64,000 bases of DNA, taken from contig NW_005179063.1 in the NCBI RefSeq assembly GCF_000350225.1, positions 62,001-126,000 of the forward strand, written 5' to 3'. The DNA is from Chondrus crispus. Taxonomy: Eukaryota > Rhodophyta > Florideophyceae > Gigartinales > Gigartinaceae. A program made the translations under genes and the position numbers. Below are positions 1-10,060 of the stretch, piece after piece. How positions within the stretch are numbered: position 1 is the stretch's first letter; every line of letters begins with the position of its first letter. Below the pieces are notes generated by a model. The model was not told the origin of the DNA. It searched no databases and saw nothing but the letters and a program-made list of their open reading frames with translations.

Positions 1-726
1 CGAGAAATCTGCCAACTCCACAGTCTTCTTACGAGGATAGATTGCTTCCACGAACCGATCACAGTAGTCCGCACCTAGAATTAGGGGGACTGCGAGTTTT
101 TCGCAAACTATGAATTCGGCTGAAGCCACGAAACGTCCAAGTCTCACAGGCATTTGGAGTGTACCTAGAGTTCGGAGTGGCCTATTATTCGCATCGCCGA
201 TGTCTTGGGTCGGTCCGAAAGACACAAGAGTTTCCATTTCTGCGGGAAGCTCGGATCTCCGGATGAGATTGGGTCCCGCGCCGGTATCCAACACGGACAA
301 TACACGGCTCATCAATCGGACTGTCGGTCCAATGTCCGCGAAGACTTTGTAGTTTTTCCTCGCGAGGACTAAAATCTTCTCGCGGCATTCCCCGCGCTTG
401 ACCCTGTACCAGGGGCGTCGGACTTGCTCCAGCGGATCGTCCTTGCCTCTTCCCATAATCTTCTTGACCCCAATGGGTCCTTTCGGTTTATCGACGATTC
501 CAACTGTCTCCTCGTCGTTGACTGCCTCCCTCGCTAAAAGCGGGGAACGGGATTGGGTCCCGGACATGGTTCGCCGGACGCATGTCTCTCCTTTCGAATT
601 ATTTGAGATTCCCCCCCTTAGTTTTCCTGTCGCTGCGGATTTCTTCTGCAGTCCGACGACGGCCCCGCGGCCGGCCTTCCTGATGTTCCGTTCGAACCTT
701 CGGCAGAGGCACTCCCCTAGCAGAAA
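1..726 (-). CDS. Ty3/gypsy gag-pol fragment with aspartic protease, open at left edge
   Basis: The minus strand is open from an in-frame TAA at 727-729 to base 1 (242 codons); the first ATG is at 565-567. The C-terminal half is a retropepsin: catalytic motif VLDTGAGPNLI near 270-300, then about 60 residues later a flap and the second conserved turn ILGADYCDRF. DTGA plus ILG is typical of retrovirus-like proteases that cut the Gag-Pol polyprotein. The N-terminal half is basic, with scattered Cys, and is probably the gag tail or linker; I do not see a clean CCHC knuckle. Reverse transcriptase would lie beyond the left edge. The 5' part is missing, so this is either a fragment or one exon of a longer reading frame. 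The protease call is firm, the element boundaries are not. Confidence 0.8.
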
Positions 727-1077
727 TTAAATACAATAAATGGTCGATTGTGGTCATCTACGGGTTCATAATTGATCAACAGTGCATTGAATTGTCCACT
801 ACGGGTCCCCTTGTATGGGCGCGATCCCTGTTTCGCCCCACCAGTTTCTGTGCATATTTGGCCAATGGTCCATCGGGAACGCCATTCCTGACCATTTATT
901 TTGTTCATCGATTGGCACTGACCATTCTCCAATTTTTGAGAACCATTTATTTTTGGCCAGGTGCCCGGACTGACCAATGCGACGCGTAGACGACCACTTG
1001 TGTCCCTGGGCAACGTTACCAGCAATGGTTCATGAGTGGGACGGAGAACGGGTTAGGGAGTTTTAATTGCGATGAAT
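727..1077. other. No gene seen between gypsy fragment and SDR relic
   Basis: Unique-looking sequence with several near-repeats of ACCATTTATT. Short reading frames on both strands show no recognisable domain. It may contain the degraded 5' part of the gypsy element to its left. Confidence 0.4.
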
Positions 1078-1730
1078 CTAGAGGGCGATGGGCTGGGTGA
1101 GGGAGTGCAGCGTGGTCTTGGCTATGGAGTAGGCCGAGCTCTGCGTGGCCTTGATGCTCTGCTTGCCCCCCCACATGAAGCCGATGTTGACGATGCTGCC
1201 GCCCGCGCCGCGCGAGAGCATGTGCTTGGCGACGGCTTGCGTGGCGAAGTAGGTGGCGCGGTTGAGGCCGTGGTACAACTGCGCGCGAGAGAAGCGAAGC
1301 GTTGGTGGACATGACAAATTTGTGAGTACGGTGGCGTATCGTGGAAAGAGGGAGGTGAGTGCAGGAGGGTTCAGGCGGACTTACATCGTAGTTTTCTTCC
1401 GTGCAATTGACGAAAGGCTTCGGGCGAAAGATGCCGGTGGAATTGATGAGATAGATAATGCTGGCGTCGTTGGGCATGTTCTCAATGCGTGGGATGAGAG
1501 TTTTGGTGAAGTCGCCGCAGTTTGGCCAAGTCGACGAGGCAGGCGTCGACAACAACGTCCTTGGCGGCATGCTCTTGCAGAAGACGCTGAGCGTCGACGA
1601 GACGGGCCTCATTGCGGGAAGCGGGGATGAAGGAGACGCCGCGACGCACAGCGAGACGGGCACAGGTCAGGCCGATGCCGGAGCTGCCGCCGGTGGGTAG
1701 AGCGATGGGACGAGGGGTGGTGGGCTTCAT
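1078..1730 (-). pseudogene. Short-chain dehydrogenase/reductase (SDR), broken and C-terminally truncated
   Basis: From ATG 1730-1728 the product starts with a Rossmann nucleotide motif (TGGSSGIG, residues about 13-20), followed by RNEARL and VDLAKL. A one-base insertion near 1525 shifts the frame; the next frame gives the typical SDR stretch ending NCTEENYD at 1385. A canonical intron follows (GTAAGT at 1384-1379, CGCAG at 1283-1279; 106 nt), then LYHGLNRATYF, a GGSIVNIG strand and the catalytic YSIAK of the S-x12-Y-x3-K type. The frame stops at 1078, about 15 residues after YxxxK, so the substrate-binding C-terminus (normally about 80-100 residues more) is missing. The frameshift plus truncation indicate a pseudogene, unless the first is a sequencing error. 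Substrate is unknown. Confidence 0.75.
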
Positions 1731-1823
1731 TACTGGTTGTGAGGCGGGGTTGGGGTGAGTGATAGAGATGAGTGAAGTGAGAGGTGTAGATGCATCGTGA
1801 CTGTGTGCGGACAAGTGAGGGGG

Positions 1824-1831
1824 TATTTATA
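1824..1831 (-). promoter_or_regulatory. Possible TATA box of the SDR gene
   Basis: TATAAATA on the minus strand about 95 bp upstream of the SDR ATG. Position and sequence fit a core promoter; no other support. Confidence 0.35.
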
Positions 1832-2825
1832 GACGGAGGAAAGGGAGGAAGGGGGCGACGAGGAGAGGGGAAGGGGGGATGTGTGCATGGTGGGAGCAAT
1901 GACGGGTTGAGATCGTTTCTCTCTGGGCCATGGGGAAAAGAGGGAGGAGATGCAGGGGAGTTCTTGTGAGGGTGGTCGAAAGAAGACGGAGTACGGGATG
2001 CTGTAGGCGGAGGGAAGGAAACAGGGCAGGGCAATTGATTGCGGAGTCAGGCGACTTTATTGAATGTGTGACGCGCGTGAGAGTCAAGTGGCGCTTGTCT
2101 CCTTACGCCGACGTCCGTGCCCTACGCCGCACCATCTTTCCCCTAAATTACGCACTCCATGCGTGTAAACAGATGCCTCTGCTGTTTCCGCATAAGTTGT
2201 TAAGTCCTACATGCTGCAACACATGTACATCGCACTTGCTCCACTGCCGCTGTGCATCTCTACAATGCGCTGTCTTCCTTCTTACAGAATACTTTATTTA
2301 GAGAAGTCGTGAGTCCAGAGTCTTCGACCCACACCCCCACATCGCCAATCTTCCTCAAACACTACCCCCAGAACGTATTTCTCATGTCCCCTACAGACCG
2401 ACTTCCGAACCCAAGGTGTTGTGTATTACACCCGCTAAGCAGTACAGATATGGCTCTGAGCAGTTCACTCAAACCGCTCCCCAAGCCCTTCGCACGATGC
2501 CCGATGATCTCGACCTCCTCTGCTCTAGCACGCATTTATCGTTGCTGAACATGCGTCGGCCTCCTCCTGTGCGACTACACCATCTCCCCCTGTCCACCAC
2601 GTTTCCCCTCTCCCTCCCATCAATATCCTCCCCCCTATCAAGCATCACAGATCCCTTCCCATCGTCCGCCCAGTCATGTCCGTCTCCAATGGCGATGCGC
2701 CTTCGCGACCCTTGTCCAAAGCTCGCGTCTTGATCACCATGGCCCAGTCCAATGCTGAGATTCACATGGAGATCCGTCTTGCGCAGGGCGACCGTCGCAA
2801 TTTTTACTCACACAGGCACCCTTGT
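1832..2825. other. No confident gene
   Basis: Pyrimidine-rich on the plus strand in 2200-2700, with short frames on both strands and no domain. A 55-codon plus-strand frame from about 2676 to 2842 lacks recognisable similarity. It may be upstream region of the SDR relic. Confidence 0.35.
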
Positions 2826-3128
2826 TCAAGCATAAGATGACGACTGCCGTCGGTTCGAGAAGACTCGGTTGACGCTCTTTTGCACTCCTATTTTTCGCAG
2901 ACTTGTAAAATCAATCGTTGGGTCTTGAGCTGCTCCGTTCACCGCCAAGTCCGTTTTCAATATCCGTGTACTGCCCGAAGAATGCCTCAACGTTCGCCTC
3001 TTCTGAGATTTATGGGTTTCTGCGCTCTCCTCCATCTCCTCCGGAGACAGCATCTCCGCTCGCAAGCCAAGGATCCTTCGATCATCCGCGTCAACGACAG
3101 ACTCCGAGGTGCTGTCACCGATAGACAT
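2826..3128 (-). CDS. Hypothetical acidic 100-residue protein
   Basis: Not recognised. The N-terminus is rich in Ser, Asp and Glu (MSIGDSTSESVVDADD), the rest is basic and polar, with no membrane segment or signal peptide. The acidic low-complexity start looks like coding sequence, but length and context are weak and both flanks are unannotated. It may be an exon of a decayed gene or chance. Confidence 0.2.
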   Translation of the reverse strand: MSIGDSTSESVVDADDRRILGLRAEMLSPEEMEESAETHKSQKRRTLRHSSGSTRILKTDLAVNGAAQDPTIDFTSLRKIGVQKSVNRVFSNRRQSSSYA

Positions 3129-3294
3129 GCGAAGGATGTTTCGTGATACTTGAAAGAACGAAGCAGCGGTACCACCACAGCGATAAAAAGGAAAGAGAAC
3201 ACAAGGACACAGGCTGTACGACGAGGAGCTGCGAGAAATGGCTCGAAGCGATCATTCTTGGGGGTACTTTGACACTTGTGTGTGCTAAGTAGCT

Positions 3295-3537
3295 GTGACA
3301 ACGATATGGTGCCACACTCCTATCGTGCCGGATCGACGTCAGCGCACTCGTCAGGGCCTACCCATGATCGAGTGGTATGATAGCACCGCCTCTGCGCATA
3401 AGGACAGCCTGCAGAAGGTCCTTCACCGCCTCAACCGCGCAGCCCCCTTCTTGGATATCGCAAACTTCGAGAGGCAGATCGCCGATACTTTCGGTGATGG
3501 CGCCGTCCCGGGGCCGACACAGGAGGCGTTGACGTGA
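3295..3537 (+). CDS. Hypothetical 80-residue frame
   Basis: Not recognised. From the internal Met near 3364 the product is amphipathic (KVLHRLNRAAPFLDIANF). An overlapping frame stays open for about 40 more codons to 3651, which could mean a broken longer gene. No domain, no promoter seen. Confidence 0.18.
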   Translation: MTTIWCHTPIVPDRRQRTRQGLPMIEWYDSTASAHKDSLQKVLHRLNRAAPFLDIANFERQIADTFGDGAVPGPTQEALT

Positions 3538-3651
3538 CGCAGACGCAGATTTGTACCATGAGGATGAGGACGCTTGACCGGGAGGCCGCCCCACACATGC
3601 GCGTAGCGATCGCGAAAATGACGGTGCCCTTCTACGGTGGGGGCGGCTGAA

Positions 3652-4439
3652 CTTGGTGGAGCGCAGTCGCAACTACATGACAAATCTACAAGTTGGAAGC
3701 TGTACCGTTGAACATACTCATGAATGGCATTCTCAGATTTGAAATTTTGAAACGGTCACTAATTAAGCCAAATGAAAAACTCAACTTCTTGAGGCACGGC
3801 ATTTTTGTATATAAGCCGTATTTCTGCTCTCTGGCAAGCACAGATCCTTTCTTTCTCTTCCTTGGGGCCGTTGTGGGGCTGATCACCCTCCAGCGCAGTA
3901 GTAGCGGCTGCGGCCTCCCCTTCTCCGTCGCAGTGGCCGGTCCTGTCTCCTCTTCCGAGCGCTTTGTGCCGGCGTGTACCGAGCTGCAAGGCTCGGGTGG
4001 TAGCTTATTAGTCGGGGCGCCCAACCGCGACCCGTTGGCAACAGCATCTAACTGTTCTTTAAAATTAGAAAAACGGCCCGTGATTTTGGAAGAGGGGGCG
4101 CTTAGTGTGTGCCTAGGGTCCGTGAGGCCCAACTCTTCGGATAAAGGAGGGCCAACAGTCGTACACGTGTCCACGTGTATACTACCGGCAATTTTTGTAA
4201 TCCTTCTTTTCCCCCCGCACGCCTCCGCCTTTACCACACTTTCTTCGCCCATCCTCGCCCTTCCTGCCCTTTCTTGCCGGACCCTCTCCTTCATTTCACA
4301 TTTATCCCTCCCTCCCCCTCTTCTCTCTCCCCTCTTCTCTTTTTCGATTCCCCTCCTCCCTGCCCATCCTTTCACCGCCCTGTCCATGTGATCACCCCAT
4401 TCGCTCCATTTTCATCCCCTCCGCTGTGTACGGCACCAC
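3652..4439. other. No confident gene; possible 5' region of TPS relic
   Basis: Both strands carry a ~230-codon open frame over the same bases with no recognisable domain, as expected for biased composition. 4200-4390 is strongly C/T-rich on the plus strand, like an upstream untranslated or promoter region for the trehalose gene relic that follows. Confidence 0.35.
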
Positions 4440-6072
4440 ATGGTCGATGTGGGATCCGCGCGTTGTCGTCGCTTTGCGAACACCCTCCGGGCCCTGGATG
4501 TGCATCAATATCTGCTGCACGACAGCGAGGCAACGCTCCCCACGCGTCCCTTCCCCGCGTCAAGCACGACCCTGATCTTGTCGCCCTCGCTGGGCTCCTC
4601 GGACGACCTCGATGACCTGGACGACCTCTCCGCCAAGCCCACGGAAGCAGAGATCTAATCCCAGATCGACCGCCTCCATCTCAAGCTCAAATCCGTCCGC
4701 AGTGATGCTGCCAAGCCCGACGACGACGCACAGGATGCCACCCCGTCCACTCCAGCACTGGTAGCAGGTCGTATATAAATCTTGACGGCCTCCCGCAGCA
4801 TGGCGCCACCAGCCCCCGCCTCATCGTCGTGTCCAACCGAGTTCCTCACCACACAAAGTCATAAACTTCCGAAATCTGTTGTCCAACCATCTTGCATGGA
4901 CGGAGAATATCTTACTCGTTCAAATTGGCGTCCCGTCCCGAACGGAGATTAATGAATACAAGAAGCTCATCCGCCAGACAAACGAACTCGTGGGCCGTAT
5001 CAATTCTCAATACGGGAATGTTTAGTACGCCCCCATTGTGTTTATTAATCAGTCGGTCAAATTTGACGAGCTATGTGCCTTGTATACGGTTGCAGATGTG
5101 GCGGTTGTCACCTCAATACGAGACGGCATGAATCTTTTTTCGTATGAGTACGTCTTATCTCAACAGAAGCATCACTGCTTCCTTGGTACTGTCGGGATTA
5201 GCTTCTTTGGTGCTGTCCGAGTTTGCGGGTTCTGCCGAATCGCTCTCTTCTGCGATATGCGTCAACCCGTGGAACATCGAGTAGCTTGCCAATGCTATGC
5301 ATGAAGCAGTACTTGTTCCCAAGAGGGAACGAGCTCTCAATCATTGCAATTTGTGTCATTATGTGACCAAGCATACTGTGGCGTTCTGGGCTCGGTCTTT
5401 TGTTAGTGAGTTGCAAAAAATTGAGACAGATGAAAGTGCAAGATATGCACAAACCGAGGCAATCCGTACTGCGCGTTTCGGTGGATGTCATTCCAGATAT
5501 GCGTACAAGGACCAAAAGATTGTTTCTACTCGAATATGAAGGCACACTTTGTGCGCCTGTCTCCCTCACTGATCTCGATTTCCCAGCACTGTCCGTAAGA
5601 AGGTTCTTGCTGAGGCTCTCTTCACATCCTGGCAACTTTGTATATATCCTTTGTGGTCGGTCGAAGGACACGTCGGACAGCTTTTTGGGTGACCTCGGTG
5701 TCGATCTCGTGTCGCAACACAGATATGATTATCGATACCCACGCTCGACGAATTAGGAGTCCCTCATGACGGTCAATGATACGTCATGGAGACCCAGTGT
5801 CGTACCTATTTTGCAACGCTTTACGGAGAGGAGACAAGGGCTGCATTTGGAGGCCAAGGACAACATTGTGACGTGGCATTTCCGGGATGCCCGATGTTTT
5901 GCTCGTGGCAGGTCAAGGTATTACAATTTTTGTTGGCAGAGACTTCTATGAAGTTGCCGATGGAAGTTATTTCTGGCCACAAGTTTTTGAAGTGCGCCCC
6001 GTAGGTTTGTTCCGGGTGAACGCTGTGCGAAGAATCCTTTCTCAACCGTCGGCTTTCTCTGTTACAAATTGG
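4440..6072 (+). pseudogene. Class II trehalose-6-phosphate synthase/phosphatase (TPS-TPP) pseudogene
   Basis: Fragments in all three frames follow the order of a plant/algal class II TPS. An N-terminal acidic region (4440-4657) is followed by PRLIVVSNRVP (about 4812-4848), the start of the glycosyltransferase family 20 domain. An internal deletion of several hundred residues then joins, near 4862, to the middle of that domain (NELVGRINSQYG; SVKFDELCALYTVADV; VTSIRDGMNLFSYEYV). A frameshift leads to LSEFAGSAESL at about 5216-5250. The phosphatase domain follows: FLLEYEGTL at about 5525-5551, where the HAD nucleophile motif DxDGT has become ExEGT, then ILCGRSKDTSD, and EVRPVG near 5988. Several stops and frameshifts interrupt it. 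The working enzyme would make trehalose-6-phosphate and dephosphorylate it. Family call firm; clearly non-functional. Confidence 0.78.
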
Positions 6073-6214
6073 TAGGCATCACGAAACAATTGTGCGATTG
6101 TAATGAACGGCAAGCACCTTACTGGATGTGGCAGCGTATCTTATGTGTACACACTAACAGCGACGTATGCATTTTCGCCAAGAGAGTGGATGCGTAGGAG
6201 TGAAGCTAAAAACT

Positions 6215-7459
6215 CTACTCGTCACTTTCAAACAACATGCTCCTTTTCCGAGCAGCCTTCTGTCCTTTCGTCTCCGTCCTTGCGTGTTTCATCTGACGCT
6301 CTTCAGACACATCATTGATATTACGCTTTCGCGATCGCAAGCCAAAGGCCTGGTAGCCCATCCCCGATTTATCAGACATGCGGCCATTCCAAGACAGGCT
6401 GCCTTCTACTTCCTTATGCACACGTCCAGAATTCCCTGCAATGATATTATGTGCACTCTTCCGGATATCATGGTTGACGCTTCTGCTTCTTGTTTTCCTG
6501 CGTGCAGGCGGCTGTGAGTTGCGTTCAATTTCTTTAGAGTTAGCATCACTACTGTCTGACACATGCCGTACTTCCTTACATACCCTCTCGTGCGCATCAT
6601 CCATGTGTACGGCATTGGAAATAGCGGATATGTCTGCCGTACGAGGTGCATTCCGAGCGATGAAAACCTCGCGTGGTAAGGCCATATTTTCGTCATCACG
6701 GCAGAGGTCACACTCTGTCCCGTCGTGCAACGCACAAGCTTCGTGGAGGATAAAACTTTCCGTATCACTGACTGCATCACTGGAGGAGTCTTCTGTACGG
6801 CCCACTCCTTTCCACTCTTCATCTCTTTCCTTTTCGGGAGATGCGTTCCTGTTCTCCTTCATAACTATTAGTCGTCGGCGAACAGCTGTGTTTGCAGCCC
6901 ATTGACCCTCCGCAGTGGCGAGAACTGGATGCAAACGAACTAACCGTTTCAATATCAGTTCGAATGCCTGGTTGAACATGATCTGCTCCTTGCTGTACAG
7001 ATTCTTGATCTCCATAAATGTGAGTTTGCCGCTGTATGGTCCAAACGTCTTACATGTCGCAATACAGCTTTCAGCCGACTTCATGACTGCACGAGAGAAT
7101 GACAGGGGCGTTTGCAATATCTCCGGTATTGGCCGGATTCCGGCTTCTTTTGCGGCAGAGTTATAGACATCAATTGCAGCCTTAAGTTCTCTACCTAACG
7201 AAAAAAAGGACGTTTCCTTGGCGTTTCGACCTTTCTTTGGTGCCGGAAGTACTCCCCGAAAAGAGGCGTATATATTTGAATTGCTGTTCCGGTCAAAAAC
7301 TGTGGGCAACCCGGCAGGCCCAATTGTGCTCTTTATATTGGACAGATCGGACTTCAAAGACTTGACATCGACTTTTGTCTCGCTCGTATCATTTGCAACT
7401 CTCCGAAGCTGTGCTTCAATGATTTCGAGCTTTCGTAGGACGGCGACGAGGCTTGCCAT
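6215..7459 (-). CDS. Transposon-associated coiled-coil protein, 414 residues
   Basis: Uninterrupted frame, start at 7459. Residues about 1-55 form a heptad-like coiled coil (LRKLEIIEAQLRRV, then KVDVKSLKSDLSNIK). The middle (about 90-200) is helical and polar. After residue 200 it is acidic and Ser-rich with a small Cys/His cluster (HEACALHDGTECDLC), and the C-terminus is strongly basic (RSRKR, KGQKAARKRS), suggesting nuclear, nucleic-acid-related action. No domain is recognised. It lies head-to-head with the Tnp2-like transposase, so it may be the element's second gene (CACTA elements commonly encode an accessory DNA-binding protein); that is inference. It is intact whereas its neighbour is broken. 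Confidence 0.6.
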   Translation of the reverse strand: MASLVAVLRKLEIIEAQLRRVANDTSETKVDVKSLKSDLSNIKSTIGPAGLPTVFDRNSNSNIYASFRGVLPAPKKGRNAKETSFFSLGRELKAAIDVYNSAAKEAGIRPIPEILQTPLSFSRAVMKSAESCIATCKTFGPYSGKLTFMEIKNLYSKEQIMFNQAFELILKRLVRLHPVLATAEGQWAANTAVRRRLIVMKENRNASPEKERDEEWKGVGRTEDSSSDAVSDTESFILHEACALHDGTECDLCRDDENMALPREVFIARNAPRTADISAISNAVHMDDAHERVCKEVRHVSDSSDANSKEIERNSQPPARRKTRSRSVNHDIRKSAHNIIAGNSGRVHKEVEGSLSWNGRMSDKSGMGYQAFGLRSRKRNINDVSEERQMKHARTETKGQKAARKRSMLFESDE

Positions 7460-7969
7460 TTTTTGTTGTCCACAGTAATTGGCTTGAAGGAGCGCGTCAG
7501 GTCTGTGAAGTTGAGGCGAAGGACGTGTGAAGGATGGAGAGGTTGATGAAGATATGAGGAAAAAGTGGGGTGATGTGAAGACAAGTTGAAGAGTGTATTG
7601 CAGAAGGAGGGTGTGTCAATAGAACTTGATGGGGATAGGTTCAGGACGCAAGTGGGGAATTAGATGAATGGACTAAACAGAATTGGAGCCCAACCAAAGC
7701 TCTCAGGCTTTATGGACACTCTATCCAGATGGGACGAAGCGAAATACGCGCTTCACATCAATTTCGGTTCCCGCCGGAACGAAACCACAATTTTGAAATC
7801 CGTATGCCTCGGGTTTCGGGTGCGGAGGCTACCATGGAACTCGCACATTGACTAGCCAAAGCTTGACGCAGCCACGGTACATGTATAACCCTGCATTATA
7901 CATATGCAGTAGATCTACCTCTGAGGGTTAGCACATAATTTTATTGAACGTCTGGAAACGCGCGTATCG
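7460..7969. promoter_or_regulatory. Intergenic region between divergent transposon genes
   Basis: 510 bp without a supported gene between two divergent starts, so it should hold both promoters. No clear TATA box or repeat stands out. Confidence 0.3.
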
Positions 7970-8780
7970 ATGGCGAACTTGGTGATATGTCCGACGATAT
8001 ACAAATGCAGATGCGACGGGCGTCCACGGGTCAGAAAGACGTCTTTAAGACACAAGAGAGCTGCAGAAGAGAAACTGAAGAAGTCAGATGCAGCTAGAAC
8101 TGGTCAGAACAATTTTGTTCTGCCTCTCCCGACTCCGTACAGCGGGCGATTTTGTCCTGATTCCGGTCCTGTGATCGAGGGATCACTGCATTCTTCGCAA
8201 AGCTCTAATTGGTCTTCACGGCATGTATCGGACCATGATGCGTCTCTGGAAAGCGCTCTCCATCCTTACGCAGATTCAGATAGACCTTCTGAGATCAATC
8301 CGAATACAGTTGGTTCTCACCTACCCCAAACTCCAGTACCATCTATATCTTCCAGGGATAGCATCTGCAGTGATTTCACCAGGGAGGGTACTGAGTGCCC
8401 TTCTGTAGGAATGAGGGGTGTCGCACCTGATCCCGAGAACGCTGTACTCGCTGCAAGTTCAAGACAAAATACGGATGACGACTCTCTCCAAAACTTCCTC
8501 GAAGAGGTATCCCAAAGTGTTTCCTGTAGCAGCCTATGGGACGGTAACGTCCTCATTGATTCGGAGGACATATCCACGACAAAAATGGATATGATGTTCA
8601 GATGGCACTCAAAAGTCTTGGAGTTTTGGCTCAAGCATAAAGTGACAGACTCGGCAATGAATGACGTTTTGATGATACAGAAGGCTCCGTACAAGACTTG
8701 GTCCCGAGTACGAGACGCTTTGTATGAATCGGAGGACGTACAAATTGACAGGTTCTACATGTGCGCGCAGTCCCACAAAC
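7970..8780 (+). pseudogene. Tnp2-like transposase, N-terminal part (split by solo LTR)
   Basis: 270 codons from ATG 7970 to the insertion point. It begins with a small Cys/basic segment (YKCRCDGRPRVRK), then a Ser-rich linker, and ends with a helical region leading into a Cys/His cluster (FYMCAQSHK). In Tnp2-type transposases such a region precedes the catalytic domain. At 8780 the frame runs into a solo copia LTR (8781-10055). Beyond the LTR and one copy of the 5-bp duplication the same reading frame resumes, with further Cys residues (VERCDIKNCEG), so the cluster was cut in two. Confidence 0.65.
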
Positions 8781-10055
8781 TATTGAAAATGTGCGACCAC
8801 ATGCTGTTATCTGGAAAGTGCAAAATCGAGTGACACGTGTACATGACTGCACGGTCCGGGCGCTCTTACCCATATCACGACATGACACGTGTAAAATCCC
8901 AGATTTTGGGGTTCTGGGGACGAAAAGTGGCCTCTCGGAGGGTCATGCAAATTTGCATAGTTTTGCCAAGTGGAACCTTGGCCCGTAGCACTATAGACTA
9001 CACAGGAAATACTGCAATTCTATTGGCCCTCAGGTCTAATGCTGCAAATCTATTGGTAGAGCGTTGTCCACGTGTGCGTCATTGGCCTTGTGATGTACTT
9101 TAAATGGCCTGTATATGCCATAATTACGTTGTTTTGGGGGTTTCAAGTGGTTTGCCATGGTTGTAATGGGTAATTGCATGGGGCCCCCGGGCGGGACACA
9201 TGTATTTTGTGTACACATGTACACGTCGCCAGGTGGATTCGTGTACGTACACATGTACACGCATCCAGATGTATGCACATGAGGGTTTACAGTTTTACAG
9301 TGTCAGACTGTTTGCGATCCTGCGCGTGTCCGAGTACAGTACATGTGAATCAAAAGTACAACAAGTACTTCTCGCGAGAGGAATAGGGTTGTGCGATTAT
9401 TCTGTGTACGCGTCACGCTGTATGCGAGTCTTGCGTGAGCACGCGCCGTTGCACTGTGCTCTCGTCATGGTGCGCCGTTGGATGCAAGTTCATGACAGTA
9501 CTCGTGTGATTTACATGTATTCTCATGTGAGTTGTGTAGAAAGTCTGGATGCACATTGTTATAACTTGCCATAATTATCTGACAGTGCTTGGCGAAATTA
9601 GTAAGGTGAGAAACAAGGATACGTATGGCGATTGTGATATGAAAGACGTTTGCGTTGTTGGAAATAGACAAGTGCCAAGTTGTTCGTTGCACAACAATGA
9701 AGTCTGGCATGACTGGATGCAGATTAGTAAGGTGTGAAACAGTTGCATGCATAGGGCCATGGTTTACAGTCATTTGGAATGTGTAGAAATAGTTGTGAGC
9801 TAATAGTTACGAATCGATTCGTAAGGTGGAAATCGAACAGTATGGTCGGGCCACAAGAGGACCGCGCTTGGTCGCGCATAGTAGAGTATGGTTTACTGGG
9901 AGTCGGAGTAGAGCGATAGTGTAGCACTCGAAGTGTATAAGTATTGCAGGAAAACGGCTTCAAAGTAAACCTCGGCACCAACTCCTTCACTCACACACAT
10001 CAACCTGCCCTCCTTCTTTCCCTTGCCCCTCCGAACCTACCATTACCTACCATTA
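8781..10055 (+). repeat. Solo LTR, copia family A, TSD CAAAC
   Basis: 1275 bp, starting TATTGAAAAT and ending CCTACCATTA (this end motif is present twice in tandem here). The target duplication CAAAC is at 8776-8780 and 10056-10060. No internal sequence remains, so the element was lost by LTR-LTR recombination. It contains ACACGTGT palindromes (8833, 8885), iterated TTAGTAAGGTG-type motifs and a GTATAAGTA core promoter near 9935. It matches the LTRs at 12348, 18270, 24882 and 51316. Confidence 0.92.
9935..9943 (+). promoter_or_regulatory. LTR core promoter, TATA-like GTATAAGTA
   Basis: About 115 bp before the LTR end. The same motif, extended to GTATAAGTAGCGCCA, lies at the same place in families B and C, which points to a shared core promoter and start site. 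Confidence 0.5.
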
Positions 10056-10060
10056 CAAAC

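Noticed and set aside
1072..1700. Plus-strand frames opposite the SDR relic
   Set aside because: The minus strand shows ordered SDR motifs and a canonical intron; the plus-strand frames are shadows.
3686..4391. Overlapping ~230-codon frames on both strands
   Set aside because: They mirror each other over the same bases, lack domains and fit biased composition upstream of the TPS relic.
9036..9990. Recurring reading frames of 60-124 codons in every family A LTR (for example starting MHGAPG, MKELVP, MTVNHG)
   Set aside because: They occur only because the LTR is repeated; they overlap on both strands, cross LTR borders and have no domains.
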